NCBI GenBank assembly: GCA_016234535.1
Contig: JACRBH010000148.1
Location: 1 to 64,000, forward strand
Source: Chloroflexota bacterium
GTDB lineage: Bacteria; Chloroflexota; Anaerolineae; Anaerolineales; Villigracilaceae
Length of the DNA stretch: 64,000 bases
Reading direction: 5' to 3'
Shown here: positions 10,446-20,278 of the stretch, in pieces
How the letters are laid out: each line of letters opens with the position of its first letter
How positions within the stretch are numbered: the first letter of the stretch is position 1
Made by a program: the position numbers and the translations under genes
Notes under the pieces: model-generated
The model's database searches: none
What the model saw: only the letters and a program-made list of their open reading frames with translations
Told to the model about the DNA's origin: nothing

Positions 10446-12866
10446 ATGCATGACGCAAAGCAAAGTCGTCTTTTACGCTGGGCGGCACTCGTTCTTTTGA
10501 TCCAATCCGCGATCCTGACCATTTCCCCGGCCGTGCGTGAACGCACATGGAATGTAGACTACAGACTAGCTCACTGGCTGGGATTTTTTGTTTGGATCGT
10601 GCTGATGAACTTCGCGCATCGCGCAACCATCAGGCATTTACCGGAACGTGACCCATATCTTCTTCCCGCAGCAGGGTTGCTCAGTGGATGGGGATTGCTC
10701 ACCATCTGGCGACTGGACGAAACCTTTGGTTTACGCCAAACGATCTGGCTCGGCGTGAGCGTTGCAGTTTTCATCCTGGCTTTTTATGCTCCAAAAAATC
10801 TCTCCTTCCTAAGACGCTATAAATATGTATTGCTTAGCGGCGGCCTGCTCATTACCGCGCTAACATTGACATTTGGAACGAATCCACTTGGAAGCGGACC
10901 GCATTTGTGGCTGGGTTGTTGCGGGGTATATTTTCAGCCATCCGAACCGCTCAAACTTTTATTGGTAATTTACCTTTCCGCATATCTCGCAGACCGAGTC
11001 AGCATTCGCCTTTCATCGCTGCCCCTGCTGATACCCACACTCGTTGTCACGGGTCTTTCGCTCCTGCTATTACTCGTTCAACGCGACCTCGGCACCGCCT
11101 CCATTTTTGTTTCAATATTTACCATCATCATTTTTCTTGCGACCGGCAAACGGCGCATCCTTTTAAGCGTCATCTTCTTTTTGATCCTCGCTCTGGCTGT
11201 GGGGTATTTTTTCATAGATATTATTCAAGTCCGCGTGGAGGCCTGGCTGGATCCGTGGGCCGACCCATCCGGCCAGTCTTATCAAATCGTGCAATCCATA
11301 CTGGCTGTCGCCAATGGAGGCACAATCGGACGCGGGATTGGGCTTGGGAGTCCGCGGTTGGTGCCGGTTGCCATCTCTGATTTTATATTTGCGGCGATAG
11401 CGGAAGAATCCGGTCTTGTCGGGGCGATGGGGCTGCTCGCCACCATTTGGTTGATCCTCGCCCGGGGTTTGATCATCGCCCTGCGCTCCGCAGACAGGTT
11501 TCGCCGTTATCTCGCGGCTGGCGTGGTGACCTATTTCGGCATTCAAAGCTTGTTGATTATTGGCGGTAACCTGCGCCTGCTCCCGCTTACTGGCGTAACA
11601 CTACCCTTCGTTTCCTACGGCGGCTCATCCCTACTAACATCCTTTATAGCGCTGGCCATCCTACTCATGATCAGCAACCTGGAAGATAGCGAACCGGCTC
11701 CTCTGGAAGACCCAAGACCGTACACATTTCTTGCGGGGATGCTCGCATTGGGATTTGCCTCCATTGCATTGACAAGTGCCTGGTGGGCAATTGTGCGCGG
11801 ACCGGACCTGCTCAAGCGCACAGATAACCCCCGCCGCTCCATTGCAGACCGATACGTTCCGCGTGGTGAATTGTTGGACAGAAACAACCAGCCCATTAAC
11901 GTCACTGAGGGTGAAAGTGGAACGTACAATCGGGTTTATATGTACCCTAACCTCGCACCAGTCACTGGTTATACACATCCCATTTACGGACAGGCAGGGT
12001 TGGAAGCCAGCCTCGATAATTATTTACGCGGCCTGCAGGGAAACCCGACCAGCCTTATTTTGTGGGATCAATTACTCTACGGCACTCCCCCGCCCGGCTT
12101 GGATGTACGCCTTAGCATTGATCTGACACTGCAAACTCAAGCGGATCAATTACTTGGAGAACATGCTGGTTCGGTTATTCTGATGAATGCTCAAACAGGC
12201 GAGATTCTGATCATGGCCTCACACCCAACCTATAACCCAAACAATCTTGACGCAGAAGGGGATGCCCTTACTGCCAACCCCTCCGCGCCCTTGGTAAATC
12301 GCGCAACACAAGGTCTGTATCCGATTGGTACAGCACTGCGCCCGCTCCTGCGTGCAGAGTTCGGAAATAATCAGCCAACAGATTCTGAGCTGGATCAGTT
12401 TTATCAAATGCTTGGTTTATATCAATCGCCCACCATCAACATGCCGGTCGCGTTTGACGCGGAAAATAATATACCGAAGGAATTAAAGGTAAGCCCATTA
12501 CAGATGAGTCTTGCCGCTGCAATATTAAGTCATCAAGGCATCGAACCGACACCGCGTATCGCCATGGCAGTGAACACGCCCGAGCAAGGATGGGTGGTGC
12601 TTTCAGCCGAGAATCAGCCTGTTGAGGTGATCCAGCCCGAGGCGGCGAATGAAGCGGCGCTATCCTTCATCGTGGATGGCAAGCCGTACTGGAGTCATAT
12701 TGGCCAGGCAATCGCGGACGAAGGTCCAATCACATGGCTGTTTGCCGGCACATTGCCGGACTGGGGAGGGACGCCGCTTGTGTTGGTTGTTACGCTGGAG
12801 GAAAAAAATAATTCACTCGCCAATCAAATTGGGAGCAGTATTCTGGATATGGCGTTGAATCAATAG
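10446..12866 (+). CDS. FtsW/RodA (SEDS) polymerase fused to a PBP transpeptidase-like domain with degenerate catalytic motifs
   Basis: SEDS motifs GVYFQPSEPLKLLLVIYLSAYLADR and GVTLPFVSYGGSSLLTSF; C-terminal half resembles class B PBP (RGELLDRNNQPI, GSVILMNAQTGEILIMASHPTYNPN). Confidence 0.88.
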   Translation: MHDAKQSRLLRWAALVLLIQSAILTISPAVRERTWNVDYRLAHWLGFFVWIVLMNFAHRATIRHLPERDPYLLPAAGLLSGWGLLTIWRLDETFGLRQTIWLGVSVAVFILAFYAPKNLSFLRRYKYVLLSGGLLITALTLTFGTNPLGSGPHLWLGCCGVYFQPSEPLKLLLVIYLSAYLADRVSIRLSSLPLLIPTLVVTGLSLLLLLVQRDLGTASIFVSIFTIIIFLATGKRRILLSVIFFLILALAVGYFFIDIIQVRVEAWLDPWADPSGQSYQIVQSILAVANGGTIGRGIGLGSPRLVPVAISDFIFAAIAEESGLVGAMGLLATIWLILARGLIIALRSADRFRRYLAAGVVTYFGIQSLLIIGGNLRLLPLTGVTLPFVSYGGSSLLTSFIALAILLMISNLEDSEPAPLEDPRPYTFLAGMLALGFASIALTSAWWAIVRGPDLLKRTDNPRRSIADRYVPRGELLDRNNQPINVTEGESGTYNRVYMYPNLAPVTGYTHPIYGQAGLEASLDNYLRGLQGNPTSLILWDQLLYGTPPPGLDVRLSIDLTLQTQADQLLGEHAGSVILMNAQTGEILIMASHPTYNPNNLDAEGDALTANPSAPLVNRATQGLYPIGTALRPLLRAEFGNNQPTDSELDQFYQMLGLYQSPTINMPVAFDAENNIPKELKVSPLQMSLAAAILSHQGIEPTPRIAMAVNTPEQGWVVLSAENQPVEVIQPEAANEAALSFIVDGKPYWSHIGQAIADEGPITWLFAGTLPDWGGTPLVLVVTLEEKNNSLANQIGSSILDMALNQ

Positions 12867-12877
12867 AATGCAAATGG

Positions 12878-12917
12878 AATCAAAAAAGGCCGGGCGAGAA
12901 ACCGGCCTTTTTTGATT
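12878..12917. terminator. Bidirectional terminator between convergent genes
   Basis: aatcaaaaaaggccgggcgagaaaccggccttttttgatt palindrome between convergent CDSs. Confidence 0.85.
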
Positions 12918-12927
12918 AAGTTCTATG

Positions 12928-13341
12928 TTACACGCCCTGATCGCTGTCTTTGGCTCCGTAACCGGGGCCGCCTTTGAAGAAAGCGTAGTTTGGTTTGACG
13001 TCGGGGGTGAGGTCTACAACTTCGCCGGCGCTGAGTTGTCTTGTCGTCTCAAGAACGACAGCCTTACCATGGTGATTGGTGGCCTCATAATGACCGGTGA
13101 GCCCAACATTACTGATGTATTCACCGCCTTTGGCAGTGTAGGCAGCAGGGACTTCATCTTCTGGGAAGATGGCAGCAAACGGGCACTCAGGCACGCAGGC
13201 GCCACAGTCAATGCATGTATCAGGATCAATATAGATCCACGGCCATTCAGCAAGAGGCTGGCCGGGAACCATACACTCGACGGGGCATACTTCGATGCAA
13301 CCGCGGTCACGAACGCATAAACTGGTGATAATGTGAGTCAT
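12928..13341 (-). CDS. 4Fe-4S/3Fe-4S ferredoxin family protein
   Basis: CVRDRGCIEVCPVECM and CIDCGACVPECPFAAI cluster-binding motifs. Confidence 0.85.
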   Translation of the reverse strand: MTHIITSLCVRDRGCIEVCPVECMVPGQPLAEWPWIYIDPDTCIDCGACVPECPFAAIFPEDEVPAAYTAKGGEYISNVGLTGHYEATNHHGKAVVLETTRQLSAGEVVDLTPDVKPNYAFFKGGPGYGAKDSDQGV

Positions 13342-13905
13342 TGGAATTTACTCCTAGTGAGAATGTGAACAAACGAATGTGCCTATTATATCTTCGTTTA
13401 TATTCGTGGCAAGGGTAAATTTTGGAGCATTTGATTCGGAGGCGGGAGATAAAAAATCATCCCACAAAAGCTTAAGCAGCCACAGAGCACACGGAGACCT
13501 TTGAGAAAAGACTCTTACACACCCAATGTGCGACTCTTTTCCAAAGACCATTTTCGGGACGCTCGCAAAGCGAAACGCTGATTTCGCTGATTTAAGAGAA
13601 GAGGGTCTGCGTTTTTCTGTGTTCATCTGCGTCCCGCAAAAGTGAAAATAAGAGTTGCGCCTTAGGTTCTTAAACCTCTTTCTTCTCTGCAGCCTGCCCT
13701 GGCACCGTCCCCAGGGCAGGTATGCGGCACAAAAGATTTTTGCAAAAGGTCAATTGAAATAATGGCGGAGAAAAAGGGCGCGTGTATGTCAAAATGTGCC
13801 CTCCAGCATGGGCAAAAATGAGCATATCAATCAGGAAGTTGTTCGGGTAGCGCCCGCGGGACATGCCCGATATGATTGCAGCATATAAAGATAAGGAGCG
13901 ATGAA

Positions 13906-14187
13906 ATGGCAAAAATATGGGAACTGTTGGATCAATCATATTATTTTATTGGCAAAAAGCGATATGCCGAAGCTCAGTCCATTCTTGATCAGGTCTTACA
14001 TGCCGACCCTCAAAATGTGGATGCCTGGGACGCCTATATTCGCATCTGTACAACCCGGCGCGACCTGGAAGGGCTAAAGAATTACATAGCAACGATCTGG
14101 GATACACAAGTACGTGACCAGGATTATCTGCAAGCCACTCAACGCTTCATCCTCCAACGTGTGGATGAAAAAATGAGCAGCATGTAA
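13906..14187 (+). CDS. Small TPR-like protein
   Basis: LLDQSYYFIGKKRYAEAQSILDQVLHADPQNVDAWDAYIRIC; RBS ataaggagcg upstream. Confidence 0.6.
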   Translation: MAKIWELLDQSYYFIGKKRYAEAQSILDQVLHADPQNVDAWDAYIRICTTRRDLEGLKNYIATIWDTQVRDQDYLQATQRFILQRVDEKMSSM

Positions 14188-14226
14188 TCCTTCATTTATT
14201 TCCTGTCACTCACCCGGAGTCCCACC

Positions 14227-14964
14227 ATGTCAATTTCCACCCACCTATTGGAACGAGCCTGCCAACTGATCGACGCCAATCAGCTTCAAAACGCCGAGCT
14301 GGTCCTCGATGCTGTCGTGCGGGTGAATCCAAACAATGTCATGGCATGGAAAGTCTACCTGCAGATATGCCAGAGTCGTAACGATCTGGAATGGCTCATG
14401 GAGAGGATATTAAAGAACAAGGAACTAAGCAACGAGGAAAAGGAAGATATCCGCGACTATCAGAAATGCCTGCTCAAAGGCCTGACTGACTTCAAACAGA
14501 ATATAAATGACGCACACTCGCGGAGTATGCTTTATATTGAACCTGAACAGGAACCCCATTCTCAGGATGACATGGTGATGTTCGAGTTAATTGATGAATT
14601 TGATTATCCTGCGCGCAAGACCGAACAGGTAAAGAGAAGAAGACCAAGGCAATTCTTTAAATACAACATTCCATTACATGTCTGGGAGGCGGCCGCCTTA
14701 CTTGCAATATTTTATGCCAGCGTTCGCCTGCTCGTATTAGGACATTCATTTGGATATTTGATGATGGGCGCGTTCGTAGTCGGGGGGCTGCTTTGGTTTG
14801 GCAGCATTAATGACCATAAGGTAATCACCCCCACGAATGTGACACACGCATATTCGCTCGAAAGTGAGAACGAATTATTTATCATTGACAAGCCCGTCGT
14901 CAACGCAAAGGCGGATGGCAGGAAAAAAGATTCACCGCGGAGTATACGGTATCTGGATGAATAA
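14227..14964 (+). CDS. TPR-like protein with C-terminal transmembrane region
   Basis: Paralogous N-terminus (LLERACQLIDANQLQNAELVLDAVVRVNPNNVMAWKVYLQICQSRNDLEWL) plus two hydrophobic segments. Confidence 0.6.
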   Translation: MSISTHLLERACQLIDANQLQNAELVLDAVVRVNPNNVMAWKVYLQICQSRNDLEWLMERILKNKELSNEEKEDIRDYQKCLLKGLTDFKQNINDAHSRSMLYIEPEQEPHSQDDMVMFELIDEFDYPARKTEQVKRRRPRQFFKYNIPLHVWEAAALLAIFYASVRLLVLGHSFGYLMMGAFVVGGLLWFGSINDHKVITPTNVTHAYSLESENELFIIDKPVVNAKADGRKKDSPRSIRYLDE

Positions 14965-15079
14965 ATGGCCAAAGATTGCCGCGCTGCCTGTGGCGGCTTC
15001 TCGTTAAGAATTCCGCTGGCAGGTGTTCAAGAAACAAAGGTGACAACCTGAAGTCAGTTATTGTCACTGAGACGATCTT

Positions 15080-15177
15080 TTAATAAGTCACCTTACGCAG
15101 TCCGCCTGTAGCGCGACATTTATGTCGCCCATTTTGCGAGATAAATCTCGCGTTACCGCGTAAGGTGAGTTGATAAC
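15080..15177. repeat. MITE-like element copy 1 (about 98 bp; terminal inverted repeat ttaataaNtcaccttacgc)
   Basis: Left end ttaataagtcaccttacgc and right end gcgtaaggtgagttgataac; core holds two small hairpins. The same terminal inverted repeat occurs at 19792-19929. Confidence 0.7.
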
Positions 15178-15264
15178 AATCATAAAAGCAGGGAAATCGC
15201 ACCAAAATTCCAAACGCAATATTGGTTGCCGGATTGCCTGATTCTGCTTTAGAATCAGGCCCAA

Positions 15265-16683
15265 ATGATGCGAAAGCTTTTCAACGAAATCGGCAATCTC
15301 CTGCAATCCCCAATCGGCGTTGTGCTCGTTACCAGCGCGGTCTGGCATCTCATTATCTGGGCGGCAAACGTTCCGTTTAATATGGCCGTCAGCGCCGTTT
15401 TACTGGTCGTGGATATTTCAGTTGCCATGTACCTGCTTGACCGATTGATTTATTTTTTCTCCCAATTCGTTCTTCCAATTCAAAACTCAAAATACAGGCA
15501 GGAGATCTATTCCCGTGTCAAGAATTTCGAGACCGGGTCGCGTGGGCCTGCATACTTCATCAAGAACGGGCGCGTCATCATGCATGAGGGAGAGACCAAC
15601 AGGCGCGGACCGGGCGTGATTGTTTTGGATACAGCCAGCGCGGCGGTTTTACGCACAGACACAGAGATCAAAGACACCGTTGGCCCCGGAGTTAAATTCA
15701 CGCGAGGGAACGAATATATCGCAGGGAGTGTTGATCTCCGGTCGCAGTGGCAGTTCATCGGTCCGCTGGCGACCGAGCAGCCTTTCCTCAATCCTGTGCC
15801 GGTCAATCCAAAGGACTACAACGAAACGCAAGGCCGCCGCCATCAAACCAGCGGATTGACCCGTGACGGGTTTGAGGTTTCGCCCACGATCAGCATCAGG
15901 TTCAGCATCAAGCACCCCAAGGATAAGACACCGACCGAAAGCGGCGTGACATCGCAATATGGATACGATGCAAATTCGGTCCGTAACGCCATCACACGCG
16001 AAGTCCTCGAACTTGGAACATCAGAGAACCGAAAAGCCCGCATGGATTGGAACAAGCTTCCGGCGCATTTGGTTGTGAATGTCTGGCGCGAGTACATTCG
16101 GAAATTCAAATTCGGGGAACTCTTCGCATCCAAAGGAACCAGCGGTCTGCAGACCATTGAAAGCATGATCAACAAACGCGTCAAACAGCATAGCGTGGAG
16201 GCGCTCGATGATACAGGCAGCAAGACCGGGGAATGGCAGGAGAGCCTTGAGTATCAACAACTGCAATCACGCGGACTCGAGATCATGGAAGTGCGTATCC
16301 ACAACATACTCTTCGACCCGGACATCGAAAAACAGACCATCGAGCAATGGAGCGCGGAGTGGATGACCATTGCCAAAAAAGAGGAAAAGTATTTACTGGA
16401 GAAAGCATCCCTGATCGAAACCGCATCGCGGGAGGAAGCAAGCAAGAATTTCGCAAGGATCGCATCCAAACAGTTCAGCGGCAAACCAACCCTGCCGCAG
16501 GAAAATCCATTCAAGATCCTCCAACTGTTGATCCAGCCGCTAAGGGAACATATCCTCAGTGAAAACAGCGCCAACAGCGAAACAGAAATTGGGTTAAGAA
16601 AACTGGATGATATATGGAAGTGGCTGTTGGATAACAGCACCAATACAGCGCCCGGCAATACACCAAATGGGGACAAGCCATGA
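15265..16683 (+). CDS. Membrane SPFH/Band-7-like protein
   Basis: Two N-terminal TM segments, FIKNGRVIMHEGETNRRGPGVIVLD...VLRTDTEIKDTVGPGVKFT, region resembling SPFH folds. Confidence 0.5.
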   Translation: MMRKLFNEIGNLLQSPIGVVLVTSAVWHLIIWAANVPFNMAVSAVLLVVDISVAMYLLDRLIYFFSQFVLPIQNSKYRQEIYSRVKNFETGSRGPAYFIKNGRVIMHEGETNRRGPGVIVLDTASAAVLRTDTEIKDTVGPGVKFTRGNEYIAGSVDLRSQWQFIGPLATEQPFLNPVPVNPKDYNETQGRRHQTSGLTRDGFEVSPTISIRFSIKHPKDKTPTESGVTSQYGYDANSVRNAITREVLELGTSENRKARMDWNKLPAHLVVNVWREYIRKFKFGELFASKGTSGLQTIESMINKRVKQHSVEALDDTGSKTGEWQESLEYQQLQSRGLEIMEVRIHNILFDPDIEKQTIEQWSAEWMTIAKKEEKYLLEKASLIETASREEASKNFARIASKQFSGKPTLPQENPFKILQLLIQPLREHILSENSANSETEIGLRKLDDIWKWLLDNSTNTAPGNTPNGDKP

Positions 16684-18302
16684 AGAAAAGCGCAAACAAA
16701 AACGATTTCACGTCACTGCTCTTCGGCCTGACAGATAAAAGCGTGGAGTTCAGGAATAGATGGCGCAGCCTGGCCGGCGCAGCTGTATGGCTTATGCTAA
16801 GCGGCTTTACCATGGTACTTACAGTTTTGAGCGTGTGGACACAACTAAGGGCACAGGGACAGATTCCCAGCGCAATCCTCATTGGCATGAGCCTGTTCAA
16901 ATACGTTCCCCTGCTGGCAGTGGTTTACAGCCTCTCGAAAAAGATGGCGGCTAAATATCTCGATGATATTTATGAATTAGATAACGAAGACCTTGCGGCT
17001 GAATTTCTCGAGGAAGTAACCTTCGGTTACGGCGGCGAAAAGATCACGATCAAGGAAGGCAAGATTTCCGAAAACGATGAAAGATCGCCTCTCATTCTTA
17101 TCGGCGGGCCGGGCGAAATTCAGGTCAACCTCGACAGCGTGGCGCTCCTTGAAAAAGTGGATGGAGAGCCAAAAGTCATTTTTCCGCGAAATGATCCGTG
17201 GGAACTTGGCAGGTTCGAGCGCATCCGTGAGATCGGAAAATTTGACGAGGTGGGCAAACGCGAATACGCCATTATTAACCTGCGCGACCAATTCGTCAGC
17301 GGCCTTTCGGTTAAGTCACGCACGAAAGACGGCATCCCGATAGAAGCGCAAGGCATCAAAGTGATCTTCAGCCTGCTGCGCAGGCAGCAAAAAGATGACA
17401 AGGTGCAGGGTGACGCGTATTTATTCGATGAAGCCGCAGTCCGGGCGCTTGTCTATAATCAGACCACCATCACCCCTGTGCCATCCACCGCATCCGGAGT
17501 AGCTTTCCCGTGGGATACGACCGTGATTCCGCTCATCATTTCCGAGCTTGAAGATTTGATAAGGTCACGCACGCTCAGCGAAGTCCTCGCCAGCATCAGC
17601 CAAAAGGAAGTGGACCATGCCTCGTCCAACGACCAGACCATTGCGCAGATGCGGATCGAGATGACCGGCCAACAAACAGTTCCGGGCGAAAGAAAAGAAT
17701 CCCAGGCGCCAAACTTTGAATCCCGCTCGCGAATTACCGCTCAATTCTTCAACAAACAGTTCAAAGAGAAAGCCGCCAAACTTGGCGTATCTGTTGAGTG
17801 GATAGACATCGGTACCTGGCAGCTTCCAAGCAATCTGATCCTCGATAAACACAAGGAAGCCTGGAATCTTTCACGCGAGAACGCAAAGAAACGCGACGCG
17901 GTTGAACGTTCTGGAAAGCGCCATGAAATGGCAGAGATCATGAATCTTGTAAACAATGTTGTCATTTCAAGCTACGAAAAAATCAGCACGTCGCGCAGCA
18001 GTTCGAACAAGGAAAAGGAAGTATCCATCAAGGAATTGGAAAAGGAAATCAAGGAATTGGAATCAGTGGTTTCTTTCCCGGAATTCAGAAGACAATATTT
18101 CCAACAGGAAGCCAGCAAGAGCGACGCCAAAGTCGTTGCGCAGGAAATGCTGAAGGCCTTTCGCAAGGAATTGATCGCGGGAAAAACACTGATCGAGAAC
18201 GATAACCGGCCTTTGGAAGAAAAGCAGGAAGAACTCGCGCGCATCGAAAAAGCATTGGCCAACCTGACCATGCTCACCCCTCACTGGGTAAGGCCTTCAT
18301 GA
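16680..18302 (+). CDS. Membrane SPFH/Band-7-like protein (partner of preceding gene)
   Basis: N-terminal TMs, GGPGEIQVNLDSVALLEKVDGEPKVI, SVKSRTKDGIPIEAQGIKVIFSL, coiled-coil C-terminus; ATG overlaps preceding stop. Confidence 0.5.
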   Translation: MKKSANKNDFTSLLFGLTDKSVEFRNRWRSLAGAAVWLMLSGFTMVLTVLSVWTQLRAQGQIPSAILIGMSLFKYVPLLAVVYSLSKKMAAKYLDDIYELDNEDLAAEFLEEVTFGYGGEKITIKEGKISENDERSPLILIGGPGEIQVNLDSVALLEKVDGEPKVIFPRNDPWELGRFERIREIGKFDEVGKREYAIINLRDQFVSGLSVKSRTKDGIPIEAQGIKVIFSLLRRQQKDDKVQGDAYLFDEAAVRALVYNQTTITPVPSTASGVAFPWDTTVIPLIISELEDLIRSRTLSEVLASISQKEVDHASSNDQTIAQMRIEMTGQQTVPGERKESQAPNFESRSRITAQFFNKQFKEKAAKLGVSVEWIDIGTWQLPSNLILDKHKEAWNLSRENAKKRDAVERSGKRHEMAEIMNLVNNVVISSYEKISTSRSSSNKEKEVSIKELEKEIKELESVVSFPEFRRQYFQQEASKSDAKVVAQEMLKAFRKELIAGKTLIENDNRPLEEKQEELARIEKALANLTMLTPHWVRPS

Positions 18303-19225
18303 AAAACCCCAACATCACTCTTTCTCCCGAGATCGCGCGCGCGTTAAATTTCGGCACACCTGTCGTTGCGCTCGAATCAACTGTCATTACACACGGGCTT
18401 CCGCAGCCGCAAAATTTGGAATTGGCGCGCGACATGGAACAACAAGTACGCGACCATGATGCGGTACCGGCCACCGTCGCACTGCTTGACGGAGAAATCC
18501 GCATCGGTCTTTCGGACGGGGAGTTGGTACGGCTTTCTGAGTCAGACTCGGTGCTCAAAGTGAGTCACCGTGATTTCGCCACAGCCATCGTCAAAAAGAA
18601 GAATGGCGGCACTACGGTCGCCGGGACAATGTTCGCTTCACAGTTGGTGGGAATCAAAGTCTTTGCCACTGGAGGAATCGGCGGCGTCCACAAAGAATCA
18701 GCGTTTGATATTTCAACGGATTTGCACGCACTGGCGGAGATTCCCATGATCGTTGTCTGCGCGGGCGCGAAAGCCATTTTGGATTTGCCCGCAACTTTGG
18801 AATATCTTGAAACCATGGGCGTGCCTGTCGTCGGTTATCAAACTGACGAATTTCCAGCATTCTATTCGCGCGAAAGCGGACTGAATGTGAGCGTGCGATT
18901 GGATTCGCCCAAAGAGGTCGCAGACTTCGCTCAGGCACACTGGAGGCTTGGGATGCGCAGCGCTGTCCTCGTGACGAATCCTGTCCCTGAAACAGAAGCC
19001 ATCTCAAAGTCCGAAATGGAACCGATGATTGCCAAAGCGTCCGCAGAAGCGATCGAGCAGGAAATCCACGGGCAGAAACTCACTCCGTTTTTATTAAGTC
19101 GCATCAGTGAATTGACAGAGGGGAAATCCCTGCGCACGAATCTGGCATTATTGTTGAACAATGCGCGTCTCGCCGCGCGGATCGCAGCAGAGATGAAAAC
19201 AAGCAAACAAGTGAAGGCAATATAG
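18299..19225 (+). CDS. psuG: Pseudouridine-5'-phosphate glycosidase
   Basis: PVVALESTVITHGLPQPQNLELA, GGTTVAGTMFASQLVGIKVFATGGIGGVH. Confidence 0.92.
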   Translation: MKNPNITLSPEIARALNFGTPVVALESTVITHGLPQPQNLELARDMEQQVRDHDAVPATVALLDGEIRIGLSDGELVRLSESDSVLKVSHRDFATAIVKKKNGGTTVAGTMFASQLVGIKVFATGGIGGVHKESAFDISTDLHALAEIPMIVVCAGAKAILDLPATLEYLETMGVPVVGYQTDEFPAFYSRESGLNVSVRLDSPKEVADFAQAHWRLGMRSAVLVTNPVPETEAISKSEMEPMIAKASAEAIEQEIHGQKLTPFLLSRISELTEGKSLRTNLALLLNNARLAARIAAEMKTSKQVKAI

Positions 19226-19281
19226 GTTATGTCGTTGCGAGGAGCGCACTTGTTCTTCCCGCAGCGACATGAAAGGTAACC

Positions 19282-19671
19282 ATGAAAAACGAGTTCGTTC
19301 TTACTGTTACGATCAATGCAAAAGCAGAAACGATCTATAAAGCATGGCTCTCGACGGAAGGACACAAGGCGATCACGGGCAGTCCCGCAAAAGTGGACGG
19401 CACCGTGAATGGCGACTTCACCGCGTGGGATGGTTACATCTGGGGCATGTTTTTGGAATTGGAACCGAACCGCCGCATTCTGCAGGCCTGGCGCACAGCA
19501 GAGTTTCCATCGGAGGCGGAAGATTCGATTGTTGAAATTCTATTGGAAGAAAACCACACTAGTACTAAATTGACTCTCAAACATTGGAATATCCCTGAAG
19601 GTCAGGCGGAGGGTTATAAATCAGGCTGGGAGGATTTTTATTTCAAGCCGATGAAAAAGCATTTTGGTTAA
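19282..19671 (+). CDS. SRPBCC/AHSA1-type START-like protein
   Basis: TVTINAKAETIYKAWLSTEGHKAITG...GDFTAWDGYIWGMFLELEPNRRILQAWR. Confidence 0.75.
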   Translation: MKNEFVLTVTINAKAETIYKAWLSTEGHKAITGSPAKVDGTVNGDFTAWDGYIWGMFLELEPNRRILQAWRTAEFPSEAEDSIVEILLEENHTSTKLTLKHWNIPEGQAEGYKSGWEDFYFKPMKKHFG

Positions 19672-19791
19672 TCCTGTTTTGCAGGATGGAACTTAAGAAC
19701 CCGCCTTGGAAAGACCGTTTCGTCCTGCTTTTTTGAGGCACGGACAACACGGATCAAACTGATTTTCACGGAAAAATATTTTAGGGTCAAT

Positions 19792-19929
19792 AAATTAATA
19801 ACTCACCTTACGCAAAAAAGTTGGATTGCGGGCTTTAGTCCGCGTTTTCGGCAAGAAGCGGACTAAAGCCCGCAATCCGAACAAAAAAACAGGCTTCTTG
19901 AAGAAAACTGCGTAAGGTGAGTTAATAAC
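19792..19929. repeat. MITE-like element copy 2 (same terminal inverted repeats, different core)
   Basis: ttaataactcaccttacgca ... tgcgtaaggtgagttaataac ends; internal perfect 21-bp inverted repeat ggattgcgggctttagtccgc (19823-19843 / 19858-19878). Confidence 0.75.
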
Positions 19930-19932
19930 TTC

Positions 19933-20020
19933 CGTCATTGCGAGGAGGGTGAACTTCCCGGCGAAGCAATCTCCCTCACAAAAAGGAGATTGCTTCGCCC
20001 TATCGGGCTCGCAAGGACGA
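19933..20020. repeat. Intergenic hairpin repeat 'gtcattgcgag...gaagcaatct' copy
   Basis: Shares cgtcattgcgag...gcgaagcaatct...agattgcttcg with 27779-27880 and 37741-37825. Confidence 0.65.
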
Positions 20021-20278
20021 GGTTGCGGGAAGTTATATTTTTACGAACTCTTAGTCTCTCCCGTTTCCAGCGGAAAAATTTAGTTTTCTCGTTAAAAACG
20101 GTAGTGCCAGGTTTTATAAACCCGCTTTTTGTCGGTGTTTTCTGTGTGCGAAGCGTACGTGTCCAACCAAATGAACGGAGCGTCGCTGTCACTCAGGGAA
20201 TATGGCTGGATGCGCACGGTGAATTAATGCGTGGCGCATGAGATATCGGATCGAAATAGCGGAAGTAAAGGGTGTATT

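Noticed and set aside
13470-13630. 'ccacagagcacacggag' / 'gcgtttttctgtgttcatctgcg' intergenic stretch as a functional RNA
   Set aside because: Resembles widespread low-information intergenic repeats in environmental bacteria; no clear structure or ORF found by eye.
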